Positions 44,320-52,400 of a stretch of DNA of 64,000 nucleotides are shown one piece after another. The stretch covers positions 1 through 64,000 of the forward strand of contig CALFVX010000006.1 in the NCBI GenBank assembly GCA_937928765.1, given 5' to 3'. Position 1 is the first letter of the stretch. Each line of letters begins with the position of its first letter. Position numbers and translations under genes: made by a program. This DNA comes from an uncultured Endomicrobiia bacterium. Lineage in GTDB: Bacteria > Elusimicrobiota > Endomicrobiia > DTEH01. The notes beneath the pieces were generated by a model. It was not told where the DNA came from. It worked only from the letters and a program-made list of their open reading frames with translations, and searched no databases.

Positions 44320-45240
44320 ATGAGAAAAAAATTTTTTGGTGTCATATTTTTAATTTTTACTTTTTTGTTCATAAATTTGTCTGCACAGATAGAACAACAA
44401 ACTAAAAGTTCGTCTAATATAGAAGTTGAAACGATGAAAATGGGAACATTACCTGTTGTAGCTAAAGTTGGTAAAAGAAATATTACATATCAAGATTTAT
44501 TTAATAGATTGTGGAAAACAAACGGATACCAAGTTCTTAATCAGATGGTTTATGAAATTCTTATTGAAGAAGAAGCAAAAAATTTAAATATTAAAGTAGA
44601 TCAAAAAGAAATGAATGAACGCTTAGAAGATTTTAAAAAACAATTTAGAGATGAACAAGCATATAATTTGTGGTTAACACAAAATTCTATCACAGAAGAA
44701 GATTTAAAAAAACAAATTGAATTTCATGTTTTACAAGAAAAACTTATAATCAAAGCAAAAAAAATTTCTGTTTCAGAGAAGGAAATAAAAGATTTTTTTG
44801 AATCAAACAAAGAGAATCTTGCAGTTCCTGAACAGATAAAATGTAGGCATATATTAGTTAAAACAAAAGAGCAAGCAGATGATATTTTGTTGTCACTTCG
44901 TGCTGGAGCTGATTTTTCTGTTATAGCTAAAGCAAAATCAGAAGATATTGCAACTAAAGAAAAAGGTGGTGATTTAGGTTATATTACTAAAGGCATTTTA
45001 TTGCCAGAATTAGAAGAGATTGTTTTTAAATTAAAAGTTGGTGAAATAACCGAACCAATAAAAACAAATTTAGGTTATCACATACTTAAAGTAGAAGATA
45101 AAAAAGGTAAAATAGAAGCAAAGTTTGATAAACAAATAAAAGAAAAGATATCAAAATTTTTGTTCCAACAAAAAATTTCTTCTCAGTTACCCTCATATAT
45201 AGAAGAATTAAAAAACAAAACAGAAATAATTGTATATTAA
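44320..45240 (+). CDS. exported parvulin-type peptidyl-prolyl isomerase (SurA/PpiC-like)
   Basis: A 306-aa periplasmic chaperone/PPIase. A signal peptide (about 1-22) is followed by a SurA-N-like helical region, then a parvulin domain near 170-270 with CRHILVKTKEQADDIL, GGDLGYITKG and KTNLGYHILKV. There is a single parvulin domain, where E. coli SurA has two. It probably assists outer-membrane protein folding. AGGAGG precedes the ATG. cysK begins 2 nt after its stop. Confidence 0.9.
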   Translation: MRKKFFGVIFLIFTFLFINLSAQIEQQTKSSSNIEVETMKMGTLPVVAKVGKRNITYQDLFNRLWKTNGYQVLNQMVYEILIEEEAKNLNIKVDQKEMNERLEDFKKQFRDEQAYNLWLTQNSITEEDLKKQIEFHVLQEKLIIKAKKISVSEKEIKDFFESNKENLAVPEQIKCRHILVKTKEQADDILLSLRAGADFSVIAKAKSEDIATKEKGGDLGYITKGILLPELEEIVFKLKVGEITEPIKTNLGYHILKVEDKKGKIEAKFDKQIKEKISKFLFQQKISSQLPSYIEELKNKTEIIVY

Positions 45241-45242
45241 TA

Positions 45243-46190
45243 ATGACTGTATACGAAAATAATAAAATAAAAAAAAGTGGTATAAAACCGGCAAACAATG
45301 TTTTAGAACTTATCTTTAACACTCCCATTGTGAGATTAAATCGTATTGTAGAACCTGATATGGCAAATGTTTATGCTAAATTAGAATTTTTCACACCAGG
45401 AGGAAGTCTAAAGGATAGAATCGCACTTGCAATGATTGAAGATGCAGAAAAAAAAGAACTTATAAATTCTCAAACAGTTATTGTAGAAGCAACAACTGCT
45501 AATACAGGCATTTCTACTGCATTAGTTTGTGCAGTAAAAGGATATAAATGTATTCTTGTAATGCCAAAATCTATGAATATTGAAATAAAGAAAATTTTTG
45601 AGATATTTGGTGCAGAGGTTGTTTTAACTTCAGAAGAAGAAGGTATACAGGGTGCTGTTAAAAAAGCAGAAGAAATTTCTAAAAATACTAAAAATAGCTT
45701 TATGTTGCAACAATTTAAAAATTCTACAAATCCAGAAATTCATAGAGAAACTACTGCACAAGAAATTTTGTCTTCTATGAGTGGTGAGATAGATGCTTTT
45801 GTTGCAGGTATTGGTACAGGAGGAACTATTACAGGCGTAGGCGAAATTCTTAAAAGAAAGAATAATAACATAAAAATTATAGCTGTAGAACCTGAAAATT
45901 CTGCAGTTTTATCTGGCAAAGAACCAGGAACACATAAAATTCAAGGTATAGGCGCAGGATTTATACCTGAAGTGTTGAATAGATCAATAATAGATGAAAT
46001 AATAACTGTTTCAGATGAAGATGCTTACCAAACAGCTAAAAAACTTGCAATTTTAGAAGGCGTTTTTTGTGGTCCTTCCTCAGCAGCTGCATGTTTTGCT
46101 GCTTTAAAAATAGCAAAAGAGTTATCTAAAGGTAAAAAAGTTGTCACAATCTTTCCTGATAAAGCTGAAAGATACATAAGTATGCTATAA
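45243..46190 (+). CDS. cysK: cysteine synthase-like PLP enzyme
   Basis: A 315-aa fold-type II PLP enzyme of the O-acetylserine sulfhydrylase/cystathionine beta-synthase family. The PLP lysine is Lys57 in FFTPGGSLKDRIALAM, and the phosphate loop is GIGTGGTITGVG near residue 181. The substrate loop reads EATTANTGIS where CysK and CBS normally have TSGNTG, an unusual change at residues that bind the amino-acid carboxylate. Cysteine synthesis is the default call; another beta-substituted alanine product is possible. No cysE is nearby. Confidence 0.82.
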   Translation: MTVYENNKIKKSGIKPANNVLELIFNTPIVRLNRIVEPDMANVYAKLEFFTPGGSLKDRIALAMIEDAEKKELINSQTVIVEATTANTGISTALVCAVKGYKCILVMPKSMNIEIKKIFEIFGAEVVLTSEEEGIQGAVKKAEEISKNTKNSFMLQQFKNSTNPEIHRETTAQEILSSMSGEIDAFVAGIGTGGTITGVGEILKRKNNNIKIIAVEPENSAVLSGKEPGTHKIQGIGAGFIPEVLNRSIIDEIITVSDEDAYQTAKKLAILEGVFCGPSSAAACFAALKIAKELSKGKKVVTIFPDKAERYISML

Positions 46191-46212
46191 AATTAATGTG
46201 AGAAAATTTTTA

Positions 46213-46228
46213 TGTGATTTTAGTCACT
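46213..46228. promoter_or_regulatory. CRP/FNR-family-like site upstream of the surface locus
   Basis: TGTGA, six bases, TCACT: one mismatch from the CRP consensus TGTGA-N6-TCACA. It lies 23 nt after the cysK stop and about 235 nt before the FecR-domain gene, in the longest intergenic stretch of the window (46191-46461). Confidence 0.4.
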
Positions 46229-46310
46229 TTATGTTGTCTTTTAATCTAAAATGTTTTATATAAAAAATTAGAAGAAACATTTAAACTTTTTAGTTTGATT
46301 TTATTAAACT

Positions 46311-46328
46311 TTGATAGCCTTCTATCAA
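46311..46328. promoter_or_regulatory. 18-bp perfect dyad TTGATAG-CCTT-CTATCAA
   Basis: TTGATAG (46311-46317) and CTATCAA (46322-46328) form a perfect 7-bp inverted repeat with a 4-nt centre, lying midway in the cysK-FecR gap. It could be an operator or a hairpin. No U tract follows, so a terminator is unlikely. Confidence 0.4.
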
Positions 46329-46426
46329 GATCTGATAAAATTATGTGTATATAAACATTTTAATTTATAAATTCTTAATATGATGGAATTTATTAGAGAT
46401 TTTATTGATAGTAGAAATTTAAAAAA

Positions 46427-46439
46427 GTTAACAGAACTT
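46427..46439 (+). promoter_or_regulatory. GTTAACAGAACTT leader element (FecR-domain gene)
   Basis: Exact third copy of the 13-mer. The TTAACA core ends 28 nt before ATG 46462 and lies upstream of GGAGGT (46449-46454). Same spacing as before the por gamma gene and the acyl-CoA dehydrogenase gene. Confidence 0.45.
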
Positions 46440-46461
46440 TTGATTTTTGGAGGTGTTAAAA

Positions 46462-47967
46462 ATGAGTAAAAAAATAAGTTTTTTTATAATTGTTTGTTTT
46501 ATTTTTAACTTATATTATTTATCTTTTGCAGAAGAAAAAAAAATGGCTGTTATACAAAAAATTTATGGCAAAGTTGAAATATATAGTGATGGCAAATGGC
46601 AAAATGCAACTGTTGGAAAAGTTTTGTTGATGAGTGATATTATAAAAACAGATAAATCTGCTTTTTGTATTATTCTTCTTGAAGATGGACATATTGTGAA
46701 AATTTCTGCTAATTCAGAAGTTTCAGTTTCTTTTTTATTATCTGAAAAAATAGAAATTAAATTAATAAATGGTAAACTACGTGCTAAAGTTTCAAAATTA
46801 CAACCTAAAAAAGAATTTAATGTGATTACTCCTACATCTGTTTGTGCAGTAAGAGGAACAGATTTTTTAGTTGAATATCAAGATGGCATTACAAAAGTTG
46901 AAGTTTATGAAGGTTTTGTTGAAGCCAAAGAAGTATATACTGCGATAGGTGTTTTGATTAAAGAAGGTGAGTTTACTGTTATTGAACCAAAAAAAGCTCC
47001 AGAAATACCAGCTGAAATTCCTCAAGAGAGAAAAAAAGAAATACAAAAAGAAGATATTTCTTTAGATACGCAAGAAGAAAAAGATATTCAAACTAAAATA
47101 GAAGTTGAAAAAGAAATTTTTTATGATATTTCAAAAGAAGCAGTAATAAAGCGTGCCAATAGAGAGATTAAACTTGCTGAATATCAACAAGGTAAATCAA
47201 TAATAGATGTTTTTGGCAACAGAGTACGTATTGAAGAATATATAGTAAGACAACAAAAAAATCAGTTTAAATATGTAGTTTTGAATTCTCGTGAAAATAG
47301 GTTTGATTTTGGCAAAATTATTTTTACTTTTAATAAAAATTTACCAGAAGATTTGTCAACTGTGGCAAAAAATATGTTTGAACATTACGGTAGTCAAAAG
47401 CCAGAATATGTGCTTAAAGAGATTCATTCTGTAGTATCTAATACTGTTGATCAGATAAATGAAACAGCTTTTGGAGGAGATATGTTTGCAGACAATCCTT
47501 CAAATCCGTCTTATTGGAGACATTATTTTAAAGAATATAATTTTTATATAAACAATAAACTTAGATGGAATTATACTTCTGTAGTAAGCGGTGATAGAAT
47601 TACAAAAATTAAATTTAGTTATTTTGATATAAACGGTAATACTATCTCAGCGCCAGAGTCAATTTTTGAGATGCCATCAGGAGATAATTTTTTTCATTTT
47701 AGAGAAAAAAATACATATTCTGATAGAGTATGGATTTCAAAAGATACATATATAATTGATGACAACGGCAAGATTTTAACAACAGAAAATTTGCAAGAAT
47801 GGTCATCTGAAAATATTAATCAAAAAGCAAAAGAATTAAATTTTGAGTTAGTATATAGATCAAACGAATTTAATGGGTTGGACAATAAAATTGATTTAGT
47901 ATATTCTTCTAAATTACTAATTGATTCTGGTATTTTAAACTTACCTGCGCCAAAAGAAAAAAAATAA
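46462..47967 (+). CDS. exported FecR-domain protein
   Basis: A 501-aa protein with a signal peptide (KKISFFIIVCFIFNLYYL, cut near residue 23). A FecR domain follows at about 25-165: QKIYGKVEIYSDGKWQ, ILLEDGHIVKIS, then TPTSVCAVRGTDFLVE and VYEGFVEAKE. Residues about 170-225 are Lys/Glu-rich and likely a linker. The C-terminal half is mixed, with no domain I recognise. I use ATG 46462 (GGAGGT 8 nt upstream), not the TTG at 46447. There is no adjacent sigma factor, anti-sigma gene or TonB receptor, so the classical FecIR role is unlikely; surface binding or scaffolding is possible. Confidence 0.8.
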   Translation: MSKKISFFIIVCFIFNLYYLSFAEEKKMAVIQKIYGKVEIYSDGKWQNATVGKVLLMSDIIKTDKSAFCIILLEDGHIVKISANSEVSVSFLLSEKIEIKLINGKLRAKVSKLQPKKEFNVITPTSVCAVRGTDFLVEYQDGITKVEVYEGFVEAKEVYTAIGVLIKEGEFTVIEPKKAPEIPAEIPQERKKEIQKEDISLDTQEEKDIQTKIEVEKEIFYDISKEAVIKRANREIKLAEYQQGKSIIDVFGNRVRIEEYIVRQQKNQFKYVVLNSRENRFDFGKIIFTFNKNLPEDLSTVAKNMFEHYGSQKPEYVLKEIHSVVSNTVDQINETAFGGDMFADNPSNPSYWRHYFKEYNFYINNKLRWNYTSVVSGDRITKIKFSYFDINGNTISAPESIFEMPSGDNFFHFREKNTYSDRVWISKDTYIIDDNGKILTTENLQEWSSENINQKAKELNFELVYRSNEFNGLDNKIDLVYSSKLLIDSGILNLPAPKEKK

Positions 47968-48045
47968 TTTAAAATCCTTCTTTTGTATTTTGTTATTTTT
48001 TGGTTAAATTAAAAAATATTTAATATTTTAAAAAGGGGGAATGAT

Positions 48046-49278
48046 GTGAAAAATAAAGTTTATATAATAAGTTTAATTTTGTTATTTTCAAATATTTTGT
48101 TTTCTGAAATAAAAATTGTTCCTATAATAAAAAGTAGTCTTCTTTTAGGACAGTATTTTTTTGAAAATGAAAATGGTTCTTTAGGTGGTAATATAAATTT
48201 TTTTATTTCTCCCACTATAAACTTTTCAGAAAACATAGCAATTTTGCCAATGATTTCGCTGGATTATTCTACAACAAAAGATGTTAGAGAACTTGTTGGC
48301 GGAGGAACTTTAACACAGGAAAATTTAAGTTTGGGCCCTTTTAATATAAAATTTGTGTATAAAATATCTTCTGATTTAAAATTTAAATTAAAAACAGGAT
48401 ATAAGATTGAATATATAAAAGAAACTAAAGATGAAAAATGGCAAAAAGGTCTTTTTGATTATAATAAATTTATATCAGGTGCTGAAGTTGAAAAAGTTTT
48501 TACAAAAAAAATTTCTTTCCGAGGGAGTTTTGATTATTATATTATAAAGTATCCAAACTATCAAACATTAGTTTCTCAAAATGAATATCAGGTTTCTTTA
48601 GATACTACAACTTATAGTGAGATTTCTAAAAATGCAGGAAAAAATGTTCTTGATTATGACACAATAGATATTCTTTTGGAATCATCTTTATTTTTTACAC
48701 AAAATATCATTAGTAAGATTTTTTATAATTTTTCATTAAAAAATTTTTCTGACCAACATATTGTCCAAAATAACGGAAGTTTTAGTAATGAATTAAGAAA
48801 GGATTTAAGTAATATTTTAGGTTTAAATATAAATTTTGATTTTGAAAGAATAAAAATATTTTTTGTTAATTATATTAAGATTTATTCTTCAAACCAGAAT
48901 TCTTATGATGTGTCATTTGTAAAATTTATTCCTCGTTCTTATGATTATTTTGAAAACACATTTTCGCCATCATCAAGTTTTTATTTTGGCAGAAATCCTT
49001 ATATGATATTAAATTTATATTTTGATATTTCTTACAGATTATATTTAGAACGGCTTGCACAGGATATTTCGGGTAATTATACTTTAGATAAAATCTGGCA
49101 AACAGAAGATGTTTTTGGTTTTAATTTTTGCTACCCGTTAGAAAATTTTGTTAAAGGATTATCAGCTAAATTGAGTTGGAATCATAATTTTGTGTCATCA
49201 AATATGAAATACGAAAAGTTTTATAAGTATAACTATACCGCATATAATTATTTTTTAGGTTTTGAATACAGATTTTAA
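48046..49278 (+). CDS. predicted outer-membrane beta-barrel protein
   Basis: A 410-aa protein I do not recognise. It has a signal peptide (about 1-20, ending SNILFS). The remainder is strand-rich with alternating aromatic and polar residues, and it ends in FLGFEYRF, a terminal phenylalanine typical of barrels inserted by BAM. The start is GTG 48046, embedded in ATGATGTGA, so upstream ATGs run directly into a stop; AGGGGGA lies just before. It sits between the FecR-domain gene and the 1603-aa secreted-protein gene and may be an outer-membrane partner for either. Confidence 0.65.
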   Translation: MKNKVYIISLILLFSNILFSEIKIVPIIKSSLLLGQYFFENENGSLGGNINFFISPTINFSENIAILPMISLDYSTTKDVRELVGGGTLTQENLSLGPFNIKFVYKISSDLKFKLKTGYKIEYIKETKDEKWQKGLFDYNKFISGAEVEKVFTKKISFRGSFDYYIIKYPNYQTLVSQNEYQVSLDTTTYSEISKNAGKNVLDYDTIDILLESSLFFTQNIISKIFYNFSLKNFSDQHIVQNNGSFSNELRKDLSNILGLNINFDFERIKIFFVNYIKIYSSNQNSYDVSFVKFIPRSYDYFENTFSPSSSFYFGRNPYMILNLYFDISYRLYLERLAQDISGNYTLDKIWQTEDVFGFNFCYPLENFVKGLSAKLSWNHNFVSSNMKYEKFYKYNYTAYNYFLGFEYRF

Positions 49279-49284
49279 AATTTT

Positions 49285-49300
49285 TGTGGTTTTTATCACA
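49285..49300. promoter_or_regulatory. CRP/FNR-family-like site, distal
   Basis: TGTGG, six bases, TCACA: one mismatch from TGTGA-N6-TCACA. Its centre is 29 bp upstream of a perfect site and about 84 bp upstream of the start inferred from the TATAAT at 49365-49370. Confidence 0.45.
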
Positions 49301-49313
49301 ATATAAAATTTTC

Positions 49314-49329
49314 TGTGATAAATATCACA
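49314..49329. promoter_or_regulatory. CRP/FNR-family-like site, perfect consensus
   Basis: TGTGATAAATATCACA is a perfect 16-bp dyad matching TGTGA-N6-TCACA exactly. It is centred about 55 bp before the inferred transcription start of the 1603-aa gene, a position suited to activation. A stem-loop reading is possible, but the T run is 10 or more nt away. Confidence 0.55.
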
Positions 49330-49343
49330 TAAAATTGATTTTT

Positions 49344-49370
49344 TTGAATATGATATTTATATATTATAAT
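49344..49370 (+). promoter_or_regulatory. candidate promoter of the 1603-aa secreted-protein gene
   Basis: A perfect -10 TATAAT (49365-49370) with a weak -35 TTGAAT (49344-49349) at 15-nt spacing. A poor -35 under two CRP-like sites is what an activator-dependent promoter looks like. The gene's AGGGGG Shine-Dalgarno and ATG (49412) follow. Confidence 0.45.
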
Positions 49371-49411
49371 TGTAGATTAAAAATTTTTCAATAAGGGGGT
49401 TTAAAAATTTT

Positions 49412-52400
49412 ATGAATAAAAAGATTCTGTGTTTAATAATATTGTTTTTATCAAATATTATGTTTGCAAAAATTTTAAAAATAAAAGTAATAGATGCAAC
49501 TAACAATCAACCACTTAGTGATGTTGAAGTTATGGCTGTTGGTTTTATTGAAGGTAATGAAGAACCATTATTTCACCTTTGTGATGTTCAAAAAACCGGT
49601 GCTTCAGGAGAAGTAGTTTTTAATTCTAATAAACTTGTAGATTTAGATCCTGTCAGTGGTTCAGCTGTAGTTTATAAAATAGGTTTTTCAAAAAACAGAT
49701 ATCTACCTACAATAAAACAACAAATTGTTGGAAATTTACTTATAGAAGTAAAATTTTCTTTTTCAAATAATGAAATAGATTTAACAAATACTCCTTTTGT
49801 GATGTTTCCTGCACCACAGAATTTTCAATCAGGCGAGTTAGAATTAGATATATTTGGTTCTAATAATCAACCAATAACTTCTTCGTTAATAGGTATACTA
49901 GAGTTAAAACATAGCATTACTCAAGAAATAGAAGCATTGAATATATTTGTTTCAGATGGTAGTAACCCTGTTAATATTCAAAATGTTCCTCCAGCAGAAA
50001 CAGGGGTTTATAAATTATCAGTTTATGTACCTTCAACAAATGAAGGTGCAGAAGTAATAGTTTCAACTGCAGTTTATAATGGTAAAAAAACAAAAAATCC
50101 TACTCCAATATATCTTGGTTATATAACTAGCACAAGGTCTGATACAACACAGCCATTAAACACACCATCAAATGTTGCATTTGAAGGTATTGTTTTAGAT
50201 ACTTCAAGTAGACCAATTTCAAATTGTTATGTTAAAGTTATAAGTTCGAACCCTCAGCAATCTTTTATTACTAACACAGATTCTTCAGGAAGATTTTTTG
50301 TTCCTTCTTTAGCAGTTATGTCGTCAACTTTCTCTGTTTTAATCTCAAAATTAGGATATATTGCAAAGTTAGATACAAACAATTATTTAGGATATTATTA
50401 TGACGGTATAAATCGTGTTGTTTTACCAAAATATTTTCTTGAAGAAGCAAATGGTGTAGTAAAAGGTAAGATATGGATTAAAAAACCATCAGATCCCACA
50501 AATATGAGCAAGGGATTTCCTGATTTAAAGGTTGTTTTGATTCCAGAAAATTATATGTTGTGGCAAGGACCTTATGTCTCAAAAGATGCAAGCGGATTTT
50601 ATACTACAGTTTCTGGAGGTAATGGATTGTTTGAAATTAAAGGTGTATCTCCAGGACAGTATAATTTGTTAATATTACATCCGCTTTTAGCTAAAAATAC
50701 ATCTTATTGGAAAGGAAGTGGTGAAGCAGATCCTAAACAAATATGGAATTATAGCTATGAGTATAATTTAGGAGAAAATCAAAAATTAGAAGTAAGTGGT
50801 TCAGGTTATCGTATAGGAGATGATCTAAGAATTGTTATTACTTCTGATACAATGAAATTAAAGGTGTTTAATGTTAATGGTAGTACTGTTGATTTTGATT
50901 ATTCTTGGAATGATGAAAAAATACATATTTATTTAAATATAGATGTTTCATCTAACGCTGTTATAAAAGGAAATTTTTATTTCCCAACAACTGTAAGTAT
51001 ACCAGAAGAAGATGCAATAAAAGTTATTGCATATCCATTTAACCCACTTACAAGAAATTTTCTTGATTGGTCTTCTGAAGGTACAATATTTTTTGCAGAC
51101 CCAAATGGTCTTTGGGGAGATGGTAATCATAAACCAATTTATATTGAAGTTTCGACTGGCAGTTATTATGTAGAGGTAAAATCTAGCAAATGGGTGCCAG
51201 TAAAAAATTATAACCCTGTAGTTATAGTTTCTACACCTGCTAGTGTGGTAACTCTTCCAGATATATATCTTACTAAGGGTGGTAGAATTGAAGGTAAAAT
51301 TAAACTTCCTGATGGTAGTTATTTCCAATCAAGAAAATTTCCTGATGGTAGTTGGTTGGAAGGAGAGATAGAAATTAGAGGCGTAAATGTTGATTTTAAT
51401 AAACATTTTAGGATGGATGAATACTTACCAGAGCCTACAAAATTTGAGTTTGATATTTTACCACCTGGAATGTATAATCTTATAGTGAGAATAAATAAAG
51501 GTTTACCACAAGAAAAAAATGTTAAAGAATTTTATCCAGCCTCTGTAGTATCAAATGTTAGGGTTTATCCTGAGCAGACAACATATGTAGAAGCAGTGGT
51601 TAAAGATGGTGTTATGTGTGAAGCTTTATCTCCTATACCACCTGATAAACCTGAAGTAGATTATTCAAAAAAAGCAGCAAAAGATCTACCACCTAATTAT
51701 GGTATTGTAGGTTTTCCAACAGATATTCCGCTTAAAGGACAAACTTTGCAATATGTAATTAACAATCAGGGAGTTTTAGAAAATGTTCAGATTCCAGTTT
51801 TATATTTTGATAAAACAACCAAAACTTGGCCTCCAAAAAAAATTCTTACTGGAAAGTATAATTTTTATTTAGTTCTTATAAGATTTTTTGGTACTGAAAT
51901 TGATAAAAATTCAGGACCAGATGAGTATATTACAGTTTTAAGTAAAGCAGAAAATGTTGAGATAAAAACAGAAGATCTTATTAAAGAAAGTACTTTTCAA
52001 ATATATATGGGTGCAGGAGTTATGGGATCAGGCGTTATTACTGGAAGAATAAAAGGTAATATGATGTTAACTTTACAAGATAGCCAAAAAATTAGAAATA
52101 ATTTTAGAGAATTTCTTGAGTATATTCCTACTTTAATGATTTATGATATGGATGGCAACTGGCGAGGTTATTCTGCAGCAAGACCTAAACTTGAAGATTT
52201 GTCTAAATGGGAGGTTGCTATTAATAACGGTGATGTTCAGATAATAAACAATATGATAAATAGTGATGATGAAAATATTGCTTCACATATATATTATTAC
52301 ATAGACAACTTGCCTTTAGGTAAATATGTTGTTGTTTGTGAAACAAAAAATTATCCTATAGTGACAAAAGTTGTAGAAATTTCTACAGGTATAACAAAAC

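Noticed and set aside
46191..46461. Riboswitch or small RNA in the 271-nt leader before the FecR-domain gene
   Set aside because: Only short AT-rich hairpins are seen; no pattern of a known riboswitch class and no clear promoter-terminator pair for an RNA gene.
49285..49340. The paired palindromes after the barrel gene read as a rho-independent terminator
   Set aside because: The T run is separated from the nearest stem by more than 8 nt, and both dyads fit the CRP-type half-site and spacer pattern better.
50240..50260. GTTCGAACC string resembling a tRNA T-arm
   Set aside because: It lies inside the open frame of the 1603-aa gene and no cloverleaf can be drawn around it.
50948..51328. Minus-strand 126-codon ORF inside the 1603-aa gene
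   Set aside because: No start signal, Trp/Cys/Tyr-rich antisense artefact of a long open gene.
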